Below are positions 36,562 through 45,757 of a DNA stretch of 53,528 nt, piece after piece. The position numbers were made by a program, and so were the translations under genes. The notes under the pieces were generated by a model, which was not told the DNA's origin, made no database searches, and saw nothing but the letters and a program-made list of their open reading frames with translations. Numbering within the stretch: the stretch's first letter is position 1; every line of letters starts with the position of its first letter. The stretch comes from Acidobacteriota bacterium (GTDB lineage: Bacteria; Acidobacteriota; Terriglobia; Bryobacterales; Bryobacteraceae), in the NCBI GenBank assembly GCA_003223115.1, contig QHXW01000211.1, forward strand, positions 1-53,528. The letters run 5' to 3'.

Positions 36562-36774
36562 TCAGACGGCAACTTTCGCAGGGGTTGCCGAGAAGGACAA
36601 AGAGCGACTCAGGTCCTGCCCCTTCGTGAGACGCCGCATCAACTCCTGGAAGCGAGGGTGATCCCGAAGGGCATCAAAACGCGGGTCTACACTCAGTAAA
36701 GCCATCCATTCCGCCCGTTGCTCGAAACCGATCTCCAACCAGCGGAAAGCTTCTTCGCGAATGCCAAGGGCCGA
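36562..36774 (-). pseudogene. C-terminal extension of the winged-helix/TPR regulator behind a TAG
   Basis: Reading on in frame past the TAG at 36775-36777 gives 70 more residues (SALGIREEAFRWLEIGFEQR, AEWMALLSVDPRFDALRDHP, RFQELMRRLTKGQ) before TGA at 36562-36564. This is the usual end of TPR regulators of this class (a working-unit followed by VDPRFD-x-LR-x-x-PRFQ). The amber codon therefore splits one gene. Confidence 0.75.
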
Positions 36775-38319
36775 CTAGACCCGGCTTACGAAATAAGCTG
36801 TCACGTGCTGCTGTCCGGTGAGTTCTTCGAGGATTCTCCGCGCCTGCACTTCATCTCCGACGGCAGCGTAGGCCTCACCGAGACAGGCAACGGCGACCGG
36901 AGCACGCCCTGATAGATTTGCTGCCTTTTGCAAGGCATCAAGCGCTGGTTCGAACATTGACTTGGCAACGTAGGTGAGACCCAGCCAAACGTAAGCCTGC
37001 GCAGCATAGGGATCCAGTTCGAGAGCCTCGCGGGCCGCGTCGATCGCCTGATCGTACCGGCGTCCGCACCAGGAAATGAACGCCATTCCGAAGTGCATGA
37101 GGCTGCGGTGAGGGTCTAGGCGAATTGCCCTCCGGATCTCCGTGTAGGCCTCCTCATAACGGCCCATCATTCCGAGAGCCATGCCGAACCAATGGTGGCC
37201 CGCCCCAGAACGCGGGTCGAGTTCAAGAGCACGCTCGAACTCGCTCTCGGAATCAGCGAATGCCCAATCGTAGTGAAATGTCGCCCAGGCGAGAGAAGTG
37301 TGGGCCTCCGCGAGACTGACATCGATTTCGAGCGCTGTGCGGGCCAGTTCTTTGGCTTTGCCGCAGGCTTCTTGGGGCGTTAGCAGCCCCCATAAACCCA
37401 TGATTGAAACCGCATCTGCAAGGCCCGAATAAGCAGCCGCATATTCCGGGTCGATAAGAATCGCCTGCTCAAAGTACTGCACAGCCCTCTCGTGCCCCTC
37501 ACGGCTCCGCCTGATCCAGTGGTACCTTCCTTTCAGATAAGCCTCATAGGCCGCCGGTTCGACGGTGTGCGAGTGATACAGGCGAGCGGTTTCCTGAGGC
37601 GTCAGCTTGACGTGGACTTCGCGCGCGATAGCGCTCGCCACATCCGCCTGGAGAGCAAGCACATCCCCCAAACCGCGCTCGTAATTCTCCGCCCAGACGA
37701 GCTTTTCTTCATTCCGGACGTCTATAAGCTGCGCTGTAATACGAACCCTTGGTCCCGCACGCAACATCGTTCCCTCGATAAAGGCGTCTACGGCAAGCTC
37801 CCGCGCAATCTCCCGCAAAGGCTTGTTGCGCGACTTATAGAGCATCGATGAGGTACGGGAGACGACGCGTAGTTGCCCGATTTTAGCCAGCGTCGTGATG
37901 AGCGCGTCGGTCAATCCTTCGGCGAAGTACTCCTGTTCCGCATCGGGCGACAGATTGACGAGCGGAAGAACTGCGAGCGCCCGCATTCTCGGCGTTTCAC
38001 GCTCGATTTTTCCGACAAAGCGGTAACCCCGCCGCGGGAGCGTCTCGATATAGCGCGGAGCCGCGGCCGTGTCCTCAAGGGCTTCACGCAGACGTTTGAT
38101 GGCATTGTTGATCCCGTGATCGAAGTCGACGAATGTATTGGCCGGCCAGATCTTCTGTCGAAGCTCCTCGCGAGTGACTATTCTGCCGGGCTCCTCGATC
38201 AGCGCACGCAGCACCTGGAGAGGCTGCTCTTGCAGGTTAACGGATGCTCCATCCCGGCGTAATTCGCCGGTCGGTTGCGCCAACTCGAAGACCCCAAAAC
38301 GCACCAGCTGGCTTGACAA
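36775..38319 (-). CDS. OmpR-type winged-helix/TPR transcriptional regulator, cut by an amber codon
   Basis: 514 residues to the TAG. Residues 1-110 form a DNA-binding winged helix (FGVFELAQPTGELRRDG, LQVLRALIEEPGRIVTREEL, IETLPRRGYRFVGKI). Next comes a TolB-amino/FlgO-like segment (RALAVLPLVNLSPDAEQEYF, LARELAVDAFIEGTML-type), then TPRs (AYEAYLKGRYHWIRRSREGH, AAAYSGLADAVSIMGLWG, SGAGHHWFGMALGMMGRYEE). Such CadC-like soluble regulators are numerous in Acidobacteria. The last 70 residues of the normal protein lie behind the stop at 36775. The shortened protein keeps the DNA-binding part. Confidence 0.82.
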   Translation of the reverse strand: MSSQLVRFGVFELAQPTGELRRDGASVNLQEQPLQVLRALIEEPGRIVTREELRQKIWPANTFVDFDHGINNAIKRLREALEDTAAAPRYIETLPRRGYRFVGKIERETPRMRALAVLPLVNLSPDAEQEYFAEGLTDALITTLAKIGQLRVVSRTSSMLYKSRNKPLREIARELAVDAFIEGTMLRAGPRVRITAQLIDVRNEEKLVWAENYERGLGDVLALQADVASAIAREVHVKLTPQETARLYHSHTVEPAAYEAYLKGRYHWIRRSREGHERAVQYFEQAILIDPEYAAAYSGLADAVSIMGLWGLLTPQEACGKAKELARTALEIDVSLAEAHTSLAWATFHYDWAFADSESEFERALELDPRSGAGHHWFGMALGMMGRYEEAYTEIRRAIRLDPHRSLMHFGMAFISWCGRRYDQAIDAAREALELDPYAAQAYVWLGLTYVAKSMFEPALDALQKAANLSGRAPVAVACLGEAYAAVGDEVQARRILEELTGQQHVTAYFVSRV

Positions 38320-38525
38320 TGGGAAGCCGATATCTCAACGACCCTAGAGAGTTTACCACTCGACCGTCGTGGCAAAGACCGGCACCTCTCGCCGGAGGAG
38401 AGTTACGGGAGCACTACAGGAGAGATTCCGCGTATTTACAGTCTCCCAAGGATCTGCGAAGTTATGGCATGGGCAGCAGCTCAGAACCTGGGGAAAACAG
38501 ATCAGCGGCCTTGGAGCGAAAGAAC

Positions 38526-39449
38526 ATGGCGGAGAACAAACTAGCGCAGAAACAGACGGGACTTGTCGCAGTTACTGAAGAGGGACTTTGCACCCGCCCG
38601 GTCGAACGGCCGGCGATCACAGAGCACGAGGTTGAACAATTGCAGCGTGCGAACGCATCGAATTTGCAACCCATCGTGTTCGTTCACGGCCTTTGGCTGT
38701 TACCGAGCAGTTGGGATCGCTGGGCGACGCTGTTCGAGGAGGCTGGCTATACGGCGCTGTCGCCCGGCTGGCCGGACGACCCAGAGACCGTGGAAGAGGC
38801 GAATGCGAATCCGGAGATCCTCGCGCACAAGACCATTGGGCAGGTCGCGGAACACTGCGAACAGATCATCTGCCGGCTGAATAGGAAACCGGCCATCATC
38901 GGACATTCGTTTCGTGGCCTGCTGGTTCAGATCCTGGCTGGACGAGGTCTGTCCGCCGCAACCGTGGCGATCGATCCGGCGCCTTTTCGGGGCGTGCTGC
39001 CGCTGCCGCTGTCGTCATTGAAGTCCGCGTGGCCGGTTTTGGGCAACCCAGCTAACCGTAATCGTGCGATCCCACTAACGTTCGATCAGTTCCGGTTCGG
39101 ATTCGCGAACGCCGTGAGCGAGGAGGAGGCCAGGACACTCTACGACTCGTACGCTGTCCCCGCGTCAGGCGCGCCTCTCTTCCAGGCGGCGACGGCCAAC
39201 CTCAATCCATGGACGGAGGCGAAGGTTGACACCGACAACCCCCAACGCGGGCCCCTGCTCATCATCTCGGGCGAGAAGGACAACACAGTTCCTTGGGCCA
39301 TTGCCAATGCGTCGTTCCAGCGTGAAGAGCGGAACGCGGACGTAACCGAGATTATGGAAATTCCGAATCGCGGGCATTCTCTGACGATCGATAGCGGGTG
39401 GCGAGAAGTCGCCGAAACAGCGTTGCGCTTTGTCCGGCGCTTCGTCTAG
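38526..39449 (+). CDS. Alpha/beta hydrolase
   Basis: 307 residues; ATG 38526 has GGAG 9 bases upstream, whereas the longer frame overlaps the divergent regulator. Core motifs are PIVFVHGLWLLPSSWDRWAT (oxyanion hole HG), AIIGHSFRGLLVQ (nucleophile Ser in G-H-S-F-R, with Arg instead of the usual Gly), LLIISGEKDNTVPW (acid Asp) and PNRGHSLTID (catalytic His). The family includes esterases and lactonases; substrate unknown. No signal peptide is seen. Confidence 0.8.
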   Translation: MAENKLAQKQTGLVAVTEEGLCTRPVERPAITEHEVEQLQRANASNLQPIVFVHGLWLLPSSWDRWATLFEEAGYTALSPGWPDDPETVEEANANPEILAHKTIGQVAEHCEQIICRLNRKPAIIGHSFRGLLVQILAGRGLSAATVAIDPAPFRGVLPLPLSSLKSAWPVLGNPANRNRAIPLTFDQFRFGFANAVSEEEARTLYDSYAVPASGAPLFQAATANLNPWTEAKVDTDNPQRGPLLIISGEKDNTVPWAIANASFQREERNADVTEIMEIPNRGHSLTIDSGWREVAETALRFVRRFV

Positions 39450-39478
39450 CTAGGTCAGAATCGCGGCCGGCCGGCGGC

Positions 39479-39716
39479 AACGCATCGCTTCCGCTGCTGG
39501 CCGACGTCTTCACACTCTACGTCAACCGAACTAGCACGGAAGATCGGCGGAACCACACTCCATTCCATTAGCGACATCTCGAAACGTCAACGACTCCAGG
39601 ACAACAATCAGGAATCGATCGGTGCACCGAGCCGGGAACTTGCGACCATGCAGAGTGAGGATTATGATTTCCTTCTCGGGAAATCGCTTGCGGTCGCGGC
39701 TCAGAATCGATACTGA
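39479..39716 (+). pseudogene. Relic of a Dps-like ferritin
   Basis: NASLPLLADVFTLYVN (from 39479) matches the start of the Dps core helix. Then, in another frame from 39534, ARKIGGTTLHSISDISKRQR and LQDNNQESIG match the segment after the dimetal site. The roughly 40 residues between, which carry the ferroxidase His, Asp and Glu, are deleted, and a TGA ends the frame at 39714-39716. Dps proteins bind DNA and store iron under starvation; this copy cannot work. It sits between two hydrolase genes. Confidence 0.6.
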
Positions 39717-39832
39717 GCCGCGCGCGCAAGCAAGCGGTTTACGGCTTCGACTAATGCACGGGAATTCGGACGCAGACCACTGGCAGAAATAACGAACGAC
39801 CTGATTTTGAACGCAACAAAGGAGCTTAATTT

Positions 39833-40675
39833 ATGGCAACGATAACGGTGAAGGATGGAACCCGGATTTACTACAAGGACTGGGGTGCAGGACAGCCGAT
39901 TGTCTTTTCTCACGGTTGGCCGCTGAGCGGAGACGATTGGGACGCACAGATGCTATTTTTTGGCCAGCATGGCTATCGCGTGATCGCTCATGATCGGCGG
40001 GGCCACGGCCGGTCCAGCCAGACGTGGGATGGCAACGAGATGGACACCTACTCCGACGATCTTGCGGCGCTATTCGAGGCGCTTGACGTCAACAACGCCA
40101 TCCTGGTTGGGCATTCCACCGGCGGCGGTGAAGTCGCGCGATATCTAGGCCGCCACGGCACTAACCGCGTCGCTAAAGCAGTCTTGATGGGCGCCGTGCC
40201 GCCGCTGATGCTGAAGACTGAAAAGAACCCGGGCGGCTTGCCGGTCACGGTGTTCGACAGCATCCGAGCCGGAGTGGCGAGTGATCGATCTCAGTTTTAC
40301 AAGGATATTACGCTCCCGTTTTACGGCTACAACAGGCCAGGGGCGAAAATCTCAGAGGGAGTCCGCGAACACTGGTGGTTGCAGGGCATGTTGGGAGGAA
40401 TCAAGGCCCACTACGATTGCATTAAGGCATTCTCGGAGACCGATTTCACCGAAGACTTGAAAAAGATCGATATACCCGTGCTGGTAATGCATGGCGATGA
40501 TGATCAAATCGTACCGATAGGCGCGGCAGGTCTCATGTCCGCGAAAATCTTGAAGAAGGCGACGCTGAAGGTGTATCCGGGCTTTCCGCATGGCATGGCC
40601 ACGACCAACCCGGACCAGATCAACGCCGACCTCCTTGCGTTCGTCACGGGCACCGCAATGGGCGCGTCATCGTGA
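39833..40675 (+). CDS. Cofactor-free haloperoxidase-type alpha/beta hydrolase
   Basis: 280 residues; AAGGAG 9 bases before [62 protein letters not shown] (nucleophile Ser), [14 protein letters not shown] (Asp) and [17 protein letters not shown] (His) are the signature of non-heme chloroperoxidases/aryl esterases. In vivo these mostly act as esterases or perhydrolases. Cytosolic, complete, no operon partner. The 297 bases after it show no gene. Confidence 0.88.
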   Translation: MATITVKDGTRIYYKDWGAGQPIVFSHGWPLSGDDWDAQMLFFGQHGYRVIAHDRRGHGRSSQTWDGNEMDTYSDDLAALFEALDVNNAILVGHSTGGGEVARYLGRHGTNRVAKAVLMGAVPPLMLKTEKNPGGLPVTVFDSIRAGVASDRSQFYKDITLPFYGYNRPGAKISEGVREHWWLQGMLGGIKAHYDCIKAFSETDFTEDLKKIDIPVLVMHGDDDQIVPIGAAGLMSAKILKKATLKVYPGFPHGMATTNPDQINADLLAFVTGTAMGASS

Positions 40676-40972
40676 TGATACTCGGCTTCGACCCGCTCGC
40701 GCTTGTCTCGTAGAGCTCGAAAAACGTAGCCCGTCTGAAGCCACATGCGTGGGAAGTCGGCAAACGCTGAAGTGCCCATCCTGCGAGATTGCTCCCGATA
40801 AGTCGGCATCGCGCCTTTCAGGTCTCGAATCGGCCGTGATCCGCCGACATCGGCGGTAAGCGCCGGATACCCTCTCGGCTTTCCCGCACTCGAGTGGGGT
40901 CGTCATGGAGACTCCGCTGGGCTGAGAACCCGCTATACTGCCCATCAGTCGGCTGATCGGGACGCAAATGGA

Positions 40973-41644
40973 ATGGATCCGCGCAAAATGAAGCTCGTCT
41001 CACTGAACGTTGGACTACCCCGCGAAGTGACCTGGCGCGGAGCAAAAACGACTACCGCGATTTACAAGCAACCCGTCGGCGGCCGCGTCGCTTTGCGAAA
41101 GCTTAATCTGGACGGCGACCGGCAGGCGGATCTCACCGTCCATGGGGGCGAGTATAAGGCCGTCTACTGCTACCCACTCGTACACTACGATTATTGGAAG
41201 AAAGAGCTACTCGGCAAGAAATTGCCGATGGGCGTATTTGGCGAAAACTTCACTACTGACGGTTTGCTGGAAGACTCAGTCCATCTTGGCGACCAGTTCT
41301 CTGTTGGGTCCGCGGAAGTATTCGTGACGCAGCCTCGCCTCCCTTGCTACAAACTTGCTGTGCGATTTCAATCCGACGAGATGGTGAAGCGATTCTTCAC
41401 AAGCCGCCGGACGGGATTCTACCTGGCCGTCGCTCGCGAGGGAGAAGTCGCCAGTGGCGATGAGATCAAGGCAATTGCTCAGGACCCAAACGGCGTGCCG
41501 GTCTCGGAAATAGCTCGTCTGTACGCTGAGAAAAGGTATGGCGACTCCGACGTGACCTCGGTGCGGCGAGCGCTGCGAGTTGGGGCATTGCCTGAGACTT
41601 GGAAGGAATACTTCCGAGAGCGTCTGGAGAGGATGCATGCCTGA
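40973..41644 (+). CDS. MOSC-domain protein (YiiM-like)
   Basis: 223 residues. GGRVALRKLNLDGDRQADLT, VHGGEYKAVYCYPLVHYDYW, GVFGENFTTDGLLEDSVHLG and VTQPRLPCYKLAVRF (with the conserved Cys that handles sulfur or molybdenum cofactor) define the MOSC family; the C-terminal PVSEIARLYAEKRYG helix is YiiM-like. YiiM reduces N-hydroxylated compounds with molybdenum cofactor. ATG 40973 or ATG 40988 may be the start. A perfect hairpin follows the stop. Confidence 0.85.
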   Translation: MDPRKMKLVSLNVGLPREVTWRGAKTTTAIYKQPVGGRVALRKLNLDGDRQADLTVHGGEYKAVYCYPLVHYDYWKKELLGKKLPMGVFGENFTTDGLLEDSVHLGDQFSVGSAEVFVTQPRLPCYKLAVRFQSDEMVKRFFTSRRTGFYLAVAREGEVASGDEIKAIAQDPNGVPVSEIARLYAEKRYGDSDVTSVRRALRVGALPETWKEYFRERLERMHA

Positions 41645-41650
41645 ATGCAG

Positions 41651-41668
41651 GAGAGCACCAGTGCTCTC
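41651..41668. terminator. Perfect 8-bp hairpin between convergent genes
   Basis: GAGAGCAC (41651-41658), CA, GTGCTCTC (41661-41668), 6 bases after the MOSC stop and before the convergent TIR-like gene. No T-tract follows on either strand, so it may slow polymerase or be a structural end. Confidence 0.4.
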
Positions 41669-41849
41669 AGCCGTGGGCCAACGGTTGGCGGCCGGATTAG
41701 ATTAGGAACGGGAAGTCGGCTTCGCATCGCTTAACTTCCGGAGGCGTGATCCAGGAGCAAGCCGACGACCGCAGGTCCGTCTTAACACAACGCGACCCTA
41801 ATGCAACCAATTGAGCCGTGTGCCTCAACTCCGCACTGTATTCGGCCCA

Positions 41850-42731
41850 TCATGAAAGCGTGTATTCGCCGTTCCGGCGGCATATTCTAAACCGGATCCG
41901 CCTATGCGCTCTAGCATCAAGACGAAATTCCATCTCATGGATGCCTTGATTCGAGAAAAGCGGGGGCAGTGGTGATAGATCCAATGCGGACGTCAGGAAC
42001 GCGCCCTCCGTCGTCTCTCCTGAAGCCGTTCGCCTTCCATCGATAAGGATGTTGAACACCGCAGATGATTCTGGAGGAATTGCGGCATCGTAGCGGCGTT
42101 GTGCGGAGACTTTCAAAGGGCTGCGAAAGAGATGGTCTGGCTCCTGCCCATCTAGCGTATCTAGAGAAATCATGACATTTTCCTTCAGATCGCCGCTTTG
42201 GTTGAGAATGACAACGGAGATCGGGGTCCCATCTAAGATGTTGCCAGCCCCATCCCCAAAGCGAATTGATTTCTCTCGCCTTAGCATCGTGGGTCGGAGA
42301 AACCGGCTGTAGTTGGGACGCCACTGTTCCCTTTCGACATCGGCCTTGATAATCTTCAGTAGCTCCTCATCGGTGGTGAACTTTGGCCGGTTCTGAACCA
42401 TGAATTGAATGACGCCGAGGTTGGGGGCGTCTCTTTCGGAGAAGTCCAACAGCTGCCGGTGGCCGAGCGCCAGAGCCATTGCCAATTCCTGATGACTGTA
42501 GAGTGAGCCGGGAAACCCATCAACCTTGCGGTGAAAATTGACAAAGAGAAAATAGTCTGCGTATGCCAGCCGTGTAAGCACCTCCTCGTTAAGGCTATAC
42601 AGATTGTTAGTGGTGCGCGCAACAAACACGGTCAAGCCGAAAGGTGGCCCTTCGAGAAGCCGACGAACCTTGTCGGCGATCTCCAACTCTCTATCATCCT
42701 GTCCGCAACTCAAGAAGACGCTTCCTGGCAT
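41850..42731 (-). CDS. TIR-like domain protein with C-terminal beta-rich region
   Basis: 293 residues. The first 120 resemble a bacterial TIR-like domain: SVFLSCGQDDRELEIADKVR (strand A and helix A), PFGLTVFVARTTNNLYSLNE, LAYADYFLFVNFHRK and SLYSHQELAMALALGHRQLL, in which Glu82 sits where the TIR catalytic glutamate lies. The remaining 170 residues are beta-rich (TPISVVILNQSGDLKENVMI, EMEFRLDARAHRRIRFRICR) and could be a sensor or carrier domain. TIR proteins often cleave NAD+ or make cyclic-ADP-ribose signals in phage defence. No partner gene is adjacent: upstream is a 1-kb non-coding stretch. Confidence 0.6.
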   Translation of the reverse strand: MPGSVFLSCGQDDRELEIADKVRRLLEGPPFGLTVFVARTTNNLYSLNEEVLTRLAYADYFLFVNFHRKVDGFPGSLYSHQELAMALALGHRQLLDFSERDAPNLGVIQFMVQNRPKFTTDEELLKIIKADVEREQWRPNYSRFLRPTMLRREKSIRFGDGAGNILDGTPISVVILNQSGDLKENVMISLDTLDGQEPDHLFRSPLKVSAQRRYDAAIPPESSAVFNILIDGRRTASGETTEGAFLTSALDLSPLPPLFSNQGIHEMEFRLDARAHRRIRFRICRRNGEYTLS

Positions 42732-43803
42732 ATGGCGCAGCGTACCAGATCACGAATGAACGCGGGAGATCTCGCTCCGGATGTTCCGCACGCGCAGGCC
42801 GTGACCATGGCCTCGGAAGTGTGCCGGAAGTGGGCAACTATATGTCAAGGAATGTGTCGCCCATGATCTCCCAATAAAGTCGCCGGTAAACAGGAAGTTG
42901 GCCCGGTTTAGTTAGTCCCGACAAGTCGGCTTGTCGCTGGTAACTCGGCACACTATCACGTGGCCGTGAAACGTCCATTCCGGCGGATTGACGCCGCCGC
43001 AGAACAATCGTTGGAGCATCCTCTGATCTTCTAGATTTCGCCGAGCAACAGTCTGCGACGTCTGACAACCCACGGTTCTGCTGCCTGGGCCAGGGTGGTC
43101 ACTTGGATACAATGCCAACGCATCTGCCGGGTAGGCAGCAGAATGCTCTTCATCTATTCCCAGGAGTCGACTATGGCGATGCTGGGGTTCTTCCCGTGCG
43201 GGGGTGAGGGACTCCGCTGTGTCATAGACTGTGGCGCAATGCGGTATTTGACGGGGTGCAACTTGTCTTGATGTTGCTGTCGGGGCTCGGTGTTAGCCCG
43301 GTGTTAGCCCTGCATCCGCTATGACGCCGACTGTGTCAGAACGCTCACCGACGCCGTCCAATCGGCAAGTCGGTTTAGTACCAAGACGTTCGCCTTCGCT
43401 TCTTTTGGCGGACCAATCTCCTCCATCGGCCGTTTCGGCGTCGCCGACGATAGTTATCTCGCCGAGGCACTGCCGTATATTGTGAGAATCGTGCCCGGTA
43501 CAACCATCCTTGCAGGTCGGGTGCCACGGGCCACACCGCCAGCCGTGAACTCCGACGAAGAATCAGCAGCTACAGGGCCGATACCGAGAATCAGGAGTAG
43601 CCCAACACCACGAGATCATATCGTCTGATCTGATTAGACGCCGCGTGCGCCCGAAAAAAGGAACGACATCGCCGGTGACTAACCGCACTGAATCGTGACA
43701 AGGCGGTGCGGAACGAAGCCCACTCATTCCTAATCGGGCCTGCGACCGGCCTTCCGGCGCCCGGCAGTCTACGCGAACACCCACACCCGGAGCCTCGCGA
43801 CCG
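42732..43803. other. 1.07-kb stretch without a recognisable gene
   Basis: Several short open frames exist, none with recognisable motifs. One plus-strand patch at about 43381-43500 (FAFASFGGPISSIGRFGVAD, then EALPYIVRIVPGTT) reads like protein and may be gene debris. Two close copies of GTGTTAGCCC lie near 43290-43311. Confidence 0.4.
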
Positions 43804-44819
43804 CTATGTCTGCCGCCTCAGCCGGAGTACCCGGTGATTGTAGCTGTCGCTGATGATGAGGTCACCGCCGGGACCCATGCGGACGCCGTGGGGACGGAAG
43901 ACTTCGGTGGCGAGCGGATCGGTTGGAACGAGTCTGTCACCCTTTTGGCCGGTGCCCACGATGGTGGAGAGGGTGGAGGCTTTGAGGTCGAAGCGGCGAA
44001 CAAGGTTGTTTTCGGCGTCGGCGATTACGATGGTGCCATCACGGTCCACGCAGAGATCCTTCGGACCGTTTAACGGCGCCGTGACGGTGTTGGGACCGAT
44101 CAGCGTTTTGATTTTGCCGTCGCGGCCCACGACGCGCAGTGCGTTGCCGCCTCGCTCCAGAATGTACACGTTTTCCCGATCGTCGACGGCGCCGGCGCGG
44201 GGATCGATAAGCGGGCTTTGCGTGGCCACGGCTCCATCTTCGGGAACGCCTCTTGTTCCGTTGCCGGCGACGGTTGTAATGATACCGGTCGTCAGGTTGA
44301 TGCGGCGGATGCGGCGGTTTTCGAGGTCGGCCACATAGACGGCGGTTTCGTCCGAGTTGACGGCGATAGAGTAGACGCCATGAAATTGCGCCTGCAGCGC
44401 CGGGCCGCCATCGCCGCTAAAGCCCTCAGTGCCGTTACCCGCGATTGTAGTAATAACGCCGGTGGCCCAGCCCACTTTGCGGACGCGGTGGTTCATGGTG
44501 TCCGCGATATACATCCCAGTTCTGGCAGTGAAGATGCTATGGGGTCATTCAGCTGCGCGGAGCCGGCGGGGCCACCGTCGCCACTGAAGCCCTTGATCCC
44601 GGTGCCAGCGAAGCGCTGTTCGACGCCATCGCGACCCGCGCGGGTGATCCTCTGGCCCTGATACTCGCAGATGTAGAGGTTGCCCGAAGGATCGAAGCCC
44701 GCGCTGAAGGGTTCCACGAGCTTGCCCTTCAGTGGAGCGCCGGCGATCTGCTCGATCCTGGCGCCTGGCTGGAGTGCCACAGCAACAATACAGACAAGGA
44801 AAAGTCCGAACGTTTGCAT
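43804..44819 (-). pseudogene. NHL-repeat beta-propeller protein with one frameshift
   Basis: ATG 44819 begins a signal peptide (MQTFGLFLVCIVAVALQPGA), followed by NHL units (GNLYICEYQGQRITRAGRDG, RFAGTGIKGFSGDGGPAGS). The frame breaks after QLNDP in a run of four G/C bases (44541-44544). One base added there restores HSIFTARTG and joins to MYIADTMNHRVRKVGWATGV and four more blades (VYVADLENRRIRRINLTTG, VIADAENNLVRRFDL, LIISDSYNHRVLRLRRQT). The joined protein would be 338 residues, a six-bladed propeller exported to the periplasm. A one-base homopolymer loss can be true decay, phase variation or sequence error. Confidence 0.8.
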
Positions 44820-45313
44820 GACCGCAACAGTATATCCTCACTTGTGTGTTCGTTGACCCCACGGTTGCCCTACCTCACGACTAAGCTATGCAATGATCAA
44901 GTGGGACGCCAGACTGAATTCGTGCCCAGTTTGGGCTCCGGCTGACCGCCAACGTCAACTGAGGAAAGGCCGATCGTGTTCTCGCGTGTCCAGCAGCTAC
45001 GTTGTATTCAAGCGACACGGTGAACTGGCCGGCCGAGCGTCACCCCCCGAAACGGGGTTCGAGGCCCCGCGATCCACCCTTCCTCGAACCGGGGAGTCAG
45101 GGGTAGCAGTTCTGCGAATAGCGGTGTGACTAGATGACGCGCAGACACCACAGAGCCATTCACCCCAGTCTTGCGATTCCGCAAAACTGACGGAAATGCT
45201 CCAGCCGTTATGGGCGTAAATCACCGTTCCGTTTCCACTAGTCCTAGGGCGCGTGGGAGCGAACACTGCTCATCTGCATGGTGCCCACCGCGGCGTGCTC
45301 TCGGGGCCAGTCC
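44820..45313. other. Gap upstream of the GntR/ABC operon
   Basis: About 500 bases with only short frames and no recognised motif. It separates the start of the NHL gene from the GntR promoter and should contain the NHL promoter. Confidence 0.45.
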
Positions 45314-45346
45314 TTGAACGCTTCTGTACTATCTGTTATAGTACAG
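45314..45346 (+). promoter_or_regulatory. GntR operon promoter with perfect 9-bp operator
   Basis: TTGAAC (45314-45319) and TATAGT (45337-45342) are spaced by 17 bases. CTGTACTAT (45324-45332), CTGTT, ATAGTACAG (45338-45346) is a perfect inverted repeat covering spacer and -10, ideal for repression by the GntR product. The predicted start lies at about 45349-45350, on the GTG start codon. Confidence 0.75.
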
Positions 45347-45349
45347 GCG

Positions 45350-45757
45350 GTGACACCGTTTCGCGTTTCGTTTGAGCCTGGCGTGGCCCTTTACGAGCAG
45401 GTGGTCTATGCCGCCAAAAAGGCTGTCATCTCCGGCCAAATGCGCCCGGGCGAGACCTTTCCCTCCGTCCGCACTCTCAGCAAAGCCCTCAAAATCAACC
45501 CCAATACGGCACATAAAGTGATCACGCAACTCGTCTCCGAAGGATTGATCGAGGTGCATCCGGGACTGGGTACCATCGTCGCCGGGCGTCGGTCATCTAC
45601 CCCAGCCGAGCGGGGCAATTTGCTTAAGAAGGAACTCGAGCAACTTGTGGTGGAGGCCAAGAAACTCGGCTTGGATCTCTACCAGGTCACCAATGCGGTC
45701 ACACAGCACTGGGGCCGGCTTGACGGAAAGGACAAAGCAGCGAGGAGGAAAGAATGA
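45350..45757 (+). CDS. YtrA-subfamily GntR repressor
   Basis: GTG 45350 starts a 135-residue protein that aligns from its first residues to YtrA-type regulators: FRVSFEPGVALYEQVVYAAK, VISGQMRPGETFPSVRTLSK, INPNTAHKVITQLVSEGLIE and HPGLGTIVAGRR form the winged helix; the C-terminus is a short helical dimer arm (LEQLVVEAKKLGLDLYQVTN). A longer frame from 45278 would cross the promoter. These repressors control ABC transporter operons and respond to envelope stress or antibiotics. Stop overlaps the next ATG (ATGA). Confidence 0.85.
   Translation: MTPFRVSFEPGVALYEQVVYAAKKAVISGQMRPGETFPSVRTLSKALKINPNTAHKVITQLVSEGLIEVHPGLGTIVAGRRSSTPAERGNLLKKELEQLVVEAKKLGLDLYQVTNAVTQHWGRLDGKDKAARRKE

Noticed and set aside
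36775-36777. Pyrrolysine or other programmed recoding at the TAG
   Set aside because: No stem-loop or recoding signal is evident and there is no sign of a pyrrolysine system in the window; mutation or sequence error is simpler.
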